Both the position numbers and the translations under genes were made by a program. From the NCBI GenBank assembly GCA_021805955.1, contig JAJZDO010000607.1:1-12736 (forward strand): a stretch of DNA of 12,736 bases, read 5' to 3'. This stretch comes from Acidobacteriota bacterium. Lineage in GTDB: Bacteria > Acidobacteriota > Terriglobia > Terriglobales > Acidobacteriaceae. Every line of letters begins with the position of its first letter. Positions within the stretch are counted from its first letter, which is position 1. Shown piece by piece: positions 7,209-12,736 of this stretch. The notes under the pieces were generated by a model that was not told the DNA's origin, did no database searches, and saw only the letters and a list, made by a program, of their open reading frames with translations.

Positions 7209-8699
7209 TCAGAGGTCGCTTTGCGACGGTAGCCACTCGGCTTGTGTGCAAAGCTCCACGTATGGGCGAAGCAACGCAGCCTGGTGATTGTCACTGTGAT
7301 CGGCGGCCATCTGCAGCGCGAAATTACCGAGAGTGGAGGCTTCAACGGTTCCTGCGGTTACCATGCGGCCCGTCGACTCGGCGATCAATCGCAGCAGCAA
7401 CCGATTGCGCGCGCCTCCCCCCAGCACACGAATCTGCGAGTACCGTTTGCCGGTAAGCTCCTCCAGATCGCGCAGTGCCTGAGCATAGCGGAAAGCAAGA
7501 CTATTCAGGATCACTCGCGTAATCGCGGCTTCATCGTTACTACTTTCGGCCAGAGTAATTCCAGTGTGGTCGCGGAGCAGTCTGCGAATCTTTTGTGGCA
7601 TCTCGCCGGGCATCTGTAATTCCGGCGCATCGACTGGAAAGATGGCTTTGGATGGAATGTTGGCCTGCTCGGCTTGCTGTGTCAGCTGGCTAAATTCGAG
7701 ATGCTCGCTGGCTCTGCCCTCGGACAACCATAGCTCCACACATTGCTTCAGCATCCACATGCCGTTGATATTGGTGTGGAAGCAATAGGCGCCGCTGGCT
7801 GCTCCAAGATTGGTGAATCCACGTTCTCGAACAGCTTCTGAAATCACTGGCGAAGTCAGCGCTGCACCCACCAGCGACCATGTGCCGCAGATGATGTAAG
7901 CACTTTCGACTGGGTCACACTGCAAGGTTGCAACAGCAGAGGCCGTGTCATGGCAGGCAGGGGCAATCAGGCGGGTCTGGCGGTAGGCATTCCATTGCGC
8001 CAGCTCACCGCGTACGCTGCCGATCACGGTTCCGGGAGCGACGATCCGCGGGGCAAGAGCCGCATTCAAGCCCGCGCGCGCGAAAAGCTCCGTATCCCAC
8101 TGACGTGTTGTTGCATCTACCAGTCCGGTGTGTGTTGCGTTGGTCCACTCCGCCACCGGCTCTGCTCCAAGAGTTGAGAGCAGATACTCCGGCAGCAGCA
8201 TCCAACGGCGTTCGGTGCTGTGTTGCAATCGATCCGAAGCAAGCTGGTACAGCGTATTGATGCGGAGTGGCTGAACGCCGGTTCGCGCGAAGAGTTCACT
8301 CGGCGTGAGCATTGTGTCGAGCGATTCTTTTGCTGCAACGGTGCGCTCGTCGCGATAGCAGAATGGATTCTCGATAGCTTGTCCCTGGTCGTCGAGGCGG
8401 ACTGAATCCACTGCCCATCCATCCACTCCGATCGAAGCGATCCCTTCCGTCACCGTGTCGGAGGCCAATTTCAGCGCGTCGAAGATCTGCTGCGTCAAAT
8501 GATGCAAAGGCCAGCGCAGATTGCCATTGGAATCCAAATAGGGCGCATTGGGAATCCGTTTGAGAAGGCGGATGGTGGGTTGTCCGCGTGTCCAGCGCAG
8601 CAGAGTGACGCGACAGCTCTCCGCGCCAAGATCGATTGCGATACGCGCATGACGATCTTCTGTAGCCAGCGGCTGTAAGGCTTTTGCGTGTTCGGTCAC
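7209..8699 (-). CDS. rhaB: L-rhamnulokinase
   Basis: Phosphorylates L-rhamnulose to L-rhamnulose 1-phosphate with ATP in the cytoplasm. The 496-residue product is a complete FGGY-family carbohydrate kinase, close in length to E. coli RhaB. The N-terminal phosphate loop is IAIDLGAESCRVTL (20-33). GVDGWAVDSVRLD (91-103) and NPFCYRDERT (111-120) belong to the sugar-binding side. CHDTASAV (249-256) supplies the likely catalytic base Asp251. GTWSLVG (272-278) and LGGGARNRLL (426-435) belong to the ATP-binding half. The start is GTG at 8697-8699, overlapping the aldolase stop codon (GTGA), with GAGG ten bases upstream, so translation is probably coupled. About 18 residues precede the conserved core, so a slightly later start is possible. 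It is second of two genes in the leftward rhaD-rhaB operon. Confidence 0.95.
   Translation of the reverse strand: MTEHAKALQPLATEDRHARIAIDLGAESCRVTLLRWTRGQPTIRLLKRIPNAPYLDSNGNLRWPLHHLTQQIFDALKLASDTVTEGIASIGVDGWAVDSVRLDDQGQAIENPFCYRDERTVAAKESLDTMLTPSELFARTGVQPLRINTLYQLASDRLQHSTERRWMLLPEYLLSTLGAEPVAEWTNATHTGLVDATTRQWDTELFARAGLNAALAPRIVAPGTVIGSVRGELAQWNAYRQTRLIAPACHDTASAVATLQCDPVESAYIICGTWSLVGAALTSPVISEAVRERGFTNLGAASGAYCFHTNINGMWMLKQCVELWLSEGRASEHLEFSQLTQQAEQANIPSKAIFPVDAPELQMPGEMPQKIRRLLRDHTGITLAESSNDEAAITRVILNSLAFRYAQALRDLEELTGKRYSQIRVLGGGARNRLLLRLIAESTGRMVTAGTVEASTLGNFALQMAADHSDNHQAALLRPYVELCTQAEWLPSQSDL
7215..7227. repeat. Hairpin repeat GTCGCTTTGCGAC at the end of rhaB
   Basis: Five-base arms around TTT inside the last codons of rhaB. 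It matches the repeat at 7176-7188 in 12 of 13 positions. In the rhaB transcript it would form a small stem with loop AAA just before the stop codon. Confidence 0.4.
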
Positions 8700-10915
8700 C
8701 GCAGAAATGCCTCGGTCAATCCGCCATCGACGGGAATCAGGTGGCCAGAGGTGCAGCGCGATTTATCGCCTGCCAGAAAAAGCATGGCCTCGGCACAATC
8801 GACTGGATCGATGGGCTGATGAGTCAGGGTCCGTTTGGCGTAAAACTCCGCCAGAAGAGTCCGCAATTGCTCATCACTGACGGACTCGTCAAAGGCGATG
8901 CCATATTTGCTGAGTGAAGCGCGGACGCGATCGCGCGGAAACATCGTCGAGCCTTTCACGACAGTTGCGGGACTGATGCCGTTGACCCGCACCTGCGGAG
9001 CTAAGCCCACGGCCAGCTCACGCACCAGATGGCTGAGTGCGGCCTTGCTGACATCATAGGCTTCGCTCCCACGCTTGGGCACCACGGCATTGGCAGAGCT
9101 GGTCAGCACCAGCGTTGCGGGCAATCCTTGCTCGCGTAACATTACGGCTGTTTCATCGGCGAGCAGATAGTTCGCCGTCACATTCACCGTCAGCGTGGTG
9201 GCCCACTGTTCGTCGCGGATGATGCCATCCTGCGACGAGGGAAAAATTGCCGCAGTGTTCAAGACGGCATCGACGCCGCCAAAGTGTGCAATGGCCTTTT
9301 GCAAAGCTGCGCGGATGGTTCGTCGATCCGTAATATTCATGGCAACCGCGCAACACCACTCACGCGGCATTGATCGGCTCACCATCTCTGCCGTAGCGTG
9401 AGCGGATTGTTCGTCGCGATCAGCAATCACCAGATGCGCACCTCGTTCCGCAGCCAGACGCGCGGCTTCGCGGCCAATTCCGCTACCACCGCCAACCACC
9501 AGCAGGACTTTGCGACTCCACTCTTTCTCCGCAGGCTGTCGACGTATCTTTGCCTCTTCCAGCGCCCAATACTCGATGCGAAACGCCTCCGATGGCGGCA
9601 GAGCAACGTAGTTGGCAAAGACGCGAAAAGCCGAAGAAGGCGCAGCCGGACCAGCCTGTGGAACAGTATCGCCACTTTGTATCGGCTTTGCCTCGTCGCT
9701 CAGTGCGGCAGCTCCATCCATTACGTGAATGGCATTGATGTAAAATTCGCCGGTAATTCTGGATTCGGTTTTATTCTTGCCGAAGCTGAACATACCCACA
9801 CCGGGAATCAGCACGACTGTTGGGCTGGCATCGCGCATCGCCGGCGAGTCCTTGAGCGCGTGCTCGCGATAGTAATCTGCATAACTGGCTCGATACTCGT
9901 CCAGCGCTAGATCAAGTGCTTGCTTTAATCCTGCTAGATCGCCAGAATCACCGCTCCAGTCCACAAACATGGGACGAATCTTCGTTCGAATGAAATGATC
10001 CGGACAGCTTGTGCCCAGATGCGCCAGAGCTTTGGCGTCTCGCGCATTCACAAACCGCATCACATCGTCTGCATCAGTGAAACTGGCAATCACGCGCTGC
10101 CTGTTGCTCAGCCGACCTCGCAGATACGGAGCGATGCTTGCTGCGACTTCCTGCCGCGTCGCGATGTTTTGTACTCGTGCGCCACCGAAAGCCGGCTCCT
10201 TGCGCTGCGTGCGATGCTGCGCAAGGAATTGCCCGAGTTGATCGACGATCGTGATGGTGTTGCGATAACACTCTTGCTGTGTCTTTCCCCAGGTGAACAG
10301 GCCGTGTCCACCCAGCACAATGCCGTCACAGTCGGGATGCTCTGCAACTGCTCGTCGTAGCATCATGGCAAGTTCAAATCCTGGTCGCTGCCAGGGAATC
10401 CAGACCAGTTTGTGCCCAAATGAGGCATTGAACTGGCGCATCTTTTCTTCACCATTGGCAGCGGCCGCAAGAGCAATCCCCCAGTCCGGATGCAAATGAT
10501 CGACATGGGCAAAGGGCAGGAAACCATGCAGGGGGGTGTCAATGGAGGCAGCAACCGGATTGGTGGCGAATGCAGCCAGCGGATACATGGCCACGATCTC
10601 ATCTTCATGCTCGACGCCACGGTAGCGCCCTTCGAGCGCAAGGACTTTATCGAGATAGAGCGTTGCGAATCCTGCGCGCGGAATGCTGCCGAGATCGCCG
10701 CCTGATCCTTTGACCCAAAGCACGGTTATATCTTTGCCGGTCAGCGGATCCTTCTGCACAAGCTTGGAGCTTGTGTTGCCGCCGCCAAAGTTTGTCAGGC
10801 GCAGGTCAGAACCCAGCAGATTGGATCGATAGCGCAGAAGCTCCGCATCATCGAGCGTGTTGGCGTACGATTCATCCCACTTGTCTTCCAGGAATTTCAA
10901 TAAATTTGTCGGCAT
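8696..10915 (-). CDS. rhaD: Bifunctional rhamnulose-1-phosphate aldolase / short-chain dehydrogenase
   Basis: Splits L-rhamnulose 1-phosphate into dihydroxyacetone phosphate and L-lactaldehyde, then probably oxidises the lactaldehyde to L-lactate with NAD+. From ATG 10915 the product has 739 residues. Residues 1 to about 435 form a class II aldolase/adducin domain: TNFGGGNTSSK (41-51), WVKGSGGD (67-74), and probable zinc histidines in HVDHLH (137-142) and GGHG (202-205). Residues from about 468 form a Rossmann-fold SDR: GGGSGIG (475-481), NTAAI (553-557), catalytic Ser606/607, and YDVSK with Tyr620 and Lys624. This matches the fused enzyme family also called RhaEW, exemplified by B. subtilis YuxG. 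The frame is open 22 codons further upstream (to 10981). ATG 10915 is chosen because GAGG lies five bases before it and MPTNLLKFLEDKWDE looks like a natural start. It overlaps rhaB by four bases. Confidence 0.95.
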   Translation of the reverse strand: MPTNLLKFLEDKWDESYANTLDDAELLRYRSNLLGSDLRLTNFGGGNTSSKLVQKDPLTGKDITVLWVKGSGGDLGSIPRAGFATLYLDKVLALEGRYRGVEHEDEIVAMYPLAAFATNPVAASIDTPLHGFLPFAHVDHLHPDWGIALAAAANGEEKMRQFNASFGHKLVWIPWQRPGFELAMMLRRAVAEHPDCDGIVLGGHGLFTWGKTQQECYRNTITIVDQLGQFLAQHRTQRKEPAFGGARVQNIATRQEVAASIAPYLRGRLSNRQRVIASFTDADDVMRFVNARDAKALAHLGTSCPDHFIRTKIRPMFVDWSGDSGDLAGLKQALDLALDEYRASYADYYREHALKDSPAMRDASPTVVLIPGVGMFSFGKNKTESRITGEFYINAIHVMDGAAALSDEAKPIQSGDTVPQAGPAAPSSAFRVFANYVALPPSEAFRIEYWALEEAKIRRQPAEKEWSRKVLLVVGGGSGIGREAARLAAERGAHLVIADRDEQSAHATAEMVSRSMPREWCCAVAMNITDRRTIRAALQKAIAHFGGVDAVLNTAAIFPSSQDGIIRDEQWATTLTVNVTANYLLADETAVMLREQGLPATLVLTSSANAVVPKRGSEAYDVSKAALSHLVRELAVGLAPQVRVNGISPATVVKGSTMFPRDRVRASLSKYGIAFDESVSDEQLRTLLAEFYAKRTLTHQPIDPVDCAEAMLFLAGDKSRCTSGHLIPVDGGLTEAFLR

Positions 10916-10930
10916 CTCAACCTCAGTCGC

Positions 10931-10948
10931 GCATCTGTTTGCAGATGC
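10931..10948. repeat. Perfect 7-base inverted repeat in the rhaD leader
   Basis: GCATCTG and CAGATGC flank a four-base centre. On the rhaD side the repeat ends only four bases upstream of the CTGAGG containing the ribosome site (10921-10926). In RNA it would be a stable seven-pair stem next to the ribosome site. In DNA it could be an 18-base operator. Neither role is proved. Confidence 0.5.
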
Positions 10949-10954
10949 TTCAAA

Positions 10955-10986
10955 CCCTATCAATGTATCACGATAATACAATAGGG
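10955..10986. promoter_or_regulatory. Nested inverted repeat (operator candidate) between rhaD and the HAD gene
   Basis: Outer arms CCCTAT (10955-10960) and ATAGGG (10981-10986) enclose inner arms TGTAT (10964-10968) and ATACA (10976-10980), around centre CACGATA. Read as one element, the 11-base arm CCCTATTGTAT is repeated in inverted orientation, with CAA inserted in the left copy. It lies in an AT-rich pocket between two divergent genes, where a regulator site would be expected. No convincing -35/-10 pair was found for rhaD here, so the promoter itself is not placed. Confidence 0.4.
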
Positions 10987-11031
10987 GAATAGGTTCATAT
11001 AAGAATTATTGGAAGAGGAGCTACGCGGAAG

Positions 11032-11775
11032 GTGTCTCAGAGCTTGCTTAGGGCGTGTCAGTATCATGACTGCATGCCGCCTTATTTGCATCAAACCCTG
11101 CTTCTGGATGCTGACGACACGCTTTGGGAGAACAATATCTACTTTGAACGCGCTATTGCCGCATTCATCAGTTTTCTTGACCACAAGCGGCATTCGCCTG
11201 CCGAGGTTCGTCAATCGCTCAACCAGGCAGAGCATGAATCGATTGCGGCAATGGGGTATGGTCTTGCGAGCTTTACGCATTCGCTGATTACCTGTTTTCG
11301 ACGGCTGAGCGAGCGTGAAGTTTCGACTGCGGACGAGGAAAAAATTTGTAGTTTTGCTCGTTCCATCGCCGATCAATCTATCGAGTTGATGCCTGGTGTC
11401 TCTGACCTGTTGCCGCAGCTTGCCGCTCGCCATCGGCTTATCCTGATGACCAAGGGGGCAAGGGACGAACAGGCGGACAAACTGGAGCGCAGCGGGCTAG
11501 CGCAGTACTTTTCGGCGATTGAGATTGTTCCGGAGAAAAAGCCTGAGGTCTATCGTGAGGTTGTTTTGCGTCATCACTGCGAACCTCGCGCCACGTGGAT
11601 GATTGGTAACAGCCCGAAGTCGGATATCAATCCTGCGCTTGCTGCCGGGTTGCATGCTGTCTTTGTCGTTCACAAGGATACCTGGGTGCTGGAGCATGCG
11701 GAGCTGACGACTGCTCCGGCTGGACAAAAGCTGCTGGAAATCAAGCATTTTTTGCAGCTGGCGGAGTATTTTTGA
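11032..11775 (+). CDS. HAD-superfamily hydrolase (probable phosphatase)
   Basis: A haloacid-dehalogenase-fold hydrolase of up to 247 residues, probably cytoplasmic, acting on an unknown phosphorylated small molecule. Motif I is LLLDADDTLW, with nucleophile Asp26 and acid/base Asp28. A helical cap of about 90 residues follows. Motif II is LILMTKG with Thr140, motif III is the lysine in PEKKPEVY (169 or 170), and motif IV is GNSPKSDI (192-199). In motif IV the usual GD is GN, leaving Asp198 as the acidic ligand. It looks closest to YjjG/COG1011-like members. The listed GTG has AGAGGAG 11 bases upstream (11014-11020). ATG at 11074 would give 233 residues beginning MPPYLHQTLLLDADD, a more usual distance to motif I, but it lacks a ribosome site. 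It diverges from rhaD and precedes a sugar-phosphate mutase. A link to rhamnose use is possible but unproven. Confidence 0.82.
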   Translation: MSQSLLRACQYHDCMPPYLHQTLLLDADDTLWENNIYFERAIAAFISFLDHKRHSPAEVRQSLNQAEHESIAAMGYGLASFTHSLITCFRRLSEREVSTADEEKICSFARSIADQSIELMPGVSDLLPQLAARHRLILMTKGARDEQADKLERSGLAQYFSAIEIVPEKKPEVYREVVLRHHCEPRATWMIGNSPKSDINPALAAGLHAVFVVHKDTWVLEHAELTTAPAGQKLLEIKHFLQLAEYF

Positions 11776-11860
11776 AGAGATGCAGGAAAGCGATATCATG
11801 CGTGTGATGGGTGAAGATTTCGCGCCTGCGTTTGTCTCCGCTTCAATTTCGGACGGTTCA

Positions 11861-11865
11861 GGGAG
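11861..11865 (+). promoter_or_regulatory. Ribosome binding site of the phosphohexomutase gene
   Basis: GGGAG six bases before the ATG at 11872 supports that start. The 96 bases between the HAD stop and this ATG hold no other clear signal, so the two genes may be co-transcribed. Confidence 0.6.
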
Positions 11866-11871
11866 TTTGTC

Positions 11872-12736
11872 ATGAGTACAGCAATTCGTTTTGGAACCTC
11901 GGGCTGGCGATCCATTATCGCCGGTGATTTCACCATCGCCAATGTCCGCCGAGCAGTTGCAGGAATTGCCGCCTACGTGCGGACGCAGCCTGCACCGCAC
12001 CGCGTACTGGTGGGTCGCGATCCACGTTTTCTTGGCGAAACCTTTGTGGAGGAGGCTGCGCGTGTGCTGGCCGCACATGGTGTGCAGCCCATTGTGATTT
12101 CGGAACCTGCCCCTACCCCTGCGATTGCCTTTGCGGTCAGAACGCTCAAGACTTCCGGCGCTATCAACTTCACCGCATCGCACAATCCGCCGGAGTATAA
12201 CGGCATCAAGTTTTCTACGCATGACGGGGCTCCGGCGCTGCCAGAAGTCACTCGACAAATTGAAGCTGCTATTGTTGCGCTGGGGGATGATCCTGTGATT
12301 CCGCGGTTGGGCGACGATCATCCAGTTTTTGAAAACTATGATGTGAAGCCCGCGTATTTGAAGCGCATCGCCGAATTGGTCGATATGAAGGCGATTGCGG
12401 ACGCTGGGCTACGACTGGTCTTTGATCCGTTCTGGGGTGCGGCGCGGGGATATACATCGGAGTTGCTGGCGGCACATGGAGTCTCTGTCACTACAGTGCA
12501 TGATTATCGCGATGTTCTGTTCGGCAATCATGCTCCCGAACCGGACGATCATCTGCTGGAAGACGCGCGTGAGGCAATGCGAAAGAGTGGAGCTTCGCTG
12601 GTGATTGCCACGGACGGAGATGCGGATCGCTTCGGTATTGTGGACTCCGATGGAACGTTTATTCAGCCGAACTATATCATCGCTCTGCTCTTCGACTATT
12701 TGATTGAAACAAGAGGCTGGCGCAACGGTGTTGCCA
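11872..12736 (+). CDS. Phosphoglucomutase/phosphomannomutase family protein (3' end outside the window)
   Basis: An alpha-D-phosphohexomutase that moves phosphate between C6 and C1 of glucose or mannose phosphates, feeding cell-wall, glycogen or exopolysaccharide precursors. The frame is open from ATG 11872 to the window edge: 288 complete codons of an enzyme usually about 450-480 residues long. Visible landmarks are IRFGTSGWRSIIAGDFT (5-21) at the N-terminus, LVGRDPR (46-52), PAPTPA (79-84), and TASHNPPEYNGIK (101-113) with the phosphoserine Ser103. The metal-binding loop DGDADR (248-253) has Asp248, Asp250 and Asp252. Domains 1 and 2 are complete and domain 3 is just beginning. GGGAG sits six bases upstream of the ATG. 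Glucose versus mannose preference cannot be told from this part. It follows the HAD gene in the same direction after 96 bases. No role in rhamnose breakdown is implied by the family. Confidence 0.92.
   Translation, partial: MSTAIRFGTSGWRSIIAGDFTIANVRRAVAGIAAYVRTQPAPHRVLVGRDPRFLGETFVEEAARVLAAHGVQPIVISEPAPTPAIAFAVRTLKTSGAINFTASHNPPEYNGIKFSTHDGAPALPEVTRQIEAAIVALGDDPVIPRLGDDHPVFENYDVKPAYLKRIAELVDMKAIADAGLRLVFDPFWGAARGYTSELLAAHGVSVTTVHDYRDVLFGNHAPEPDDHLLEDAREAMRKSGASLVIATDGDADRFGIVDSDGTFIQPNYIIALLFDYLIETRGWRNGVA

Noticed and set aside
9398..9910. Plus-strand open frame of 170 codons within rhaD
   Set aside because: Antisense to the SDR half and linker of rhaD, with no family resemblance.
10916..10981. 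N-terminal extension of RhaD by 22 residues
   Set aside because: It would read through the leader hairpin and the ribosome site; GAGG five bases before ATG 10915 is far better supported.
10998..11003. TATAAG as a -10 box for the HAD gene
   Set aside because: No acceptable -35 element lies 16-18 bases upstream, so it is not listed as a promoter.
11017..11026. Ten-base identity GGAGCTACGC shared with the ribosome-site region of the rhamnosidase gene (minus strand 3607-3616)
   Set aside because: Both contain a ribosome-site purine run and nothing else matches around them; probably coincidence.
11497..12321. Minus-strand open frame of 274 codons spanning the HAD end and the mutase start
   Set aside because: It would cover two rightward genes with intact catalytic motifs and has no recognisable domain, so it is a shadow.

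Overview
The window looks like part of the chromosome of a plant-polymer-degrading soil bacterium. The most likely source is Acidobacteriota of the Terriglobus/Granulicella/Edaphobacter kind. This rests on recalled gene content (a Pseudomonas-type L-rhamnose isomerase, RhaT, a fused aldolase-dehydrogenase and an exported GH78 rhamnosidase in one cluster), moderate-to-high GC and dense packing. It is an inference, not a search result. I see no mobile elements, tRNA, rRNA or CRISPR.

Layout. Bases 2-61 may be the last codons of a rightward membrane-protein gene. A leftward operon covers 5879 to 100: rhaT (L-rhamnose/H+ symporter), rhaI (L-rhamnose isomerase) and an exported alpha-L-rhamnosidase of family GH78. 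Diverging from it is a rightward regulator gene (6031-7197) that joins an IclR-like winged helix to a periplasmic-binding-protein-like sugar domain. Converging on the regulator is a second leftward operon, 10915 to 7209: a bifunctional rhamnulose-1-phosphate aldolase/short-chain dehydrogenase, then rhamnulokinase. Diverging from that is a HAD-family phosphatase gene (11032-11775). It is followed by the 5' part of a phosphoglucomutase/phosphomannomutase gene that runs off the right edge.

How it works together. The exported rhamnosidase releases L-rhamnose from plant or bacterial glycans. RhaT carries it in with protons, RhaI makes L-rhamnulose, RhaB makes L-rhamnulose 1-phosphate, and the aldolase half of RhaD splits this to dihydroxyacetone phosphate and L-lactaldehyde. 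The dehydrogenase half probably oxidises the lactaldehyde to L-lactate. The regulator lies between the two operons and is the obvious candidate sensor of rhamnose or a pathway intermediate. The HAD and phosphohexomutase genes may be unrelated housekeeping neighbours.

The points most worth a second look are the chimeric regulator, a duplicated jelly-roll domain in the rhamnosidase, and the inverted repeats ahead of rhaD. Several start codons are non-ATG. No gene-free stretch exceeds 300 bases; the largest gaps are the two divergent intergenic regions, and both carry operator-like symmetry.
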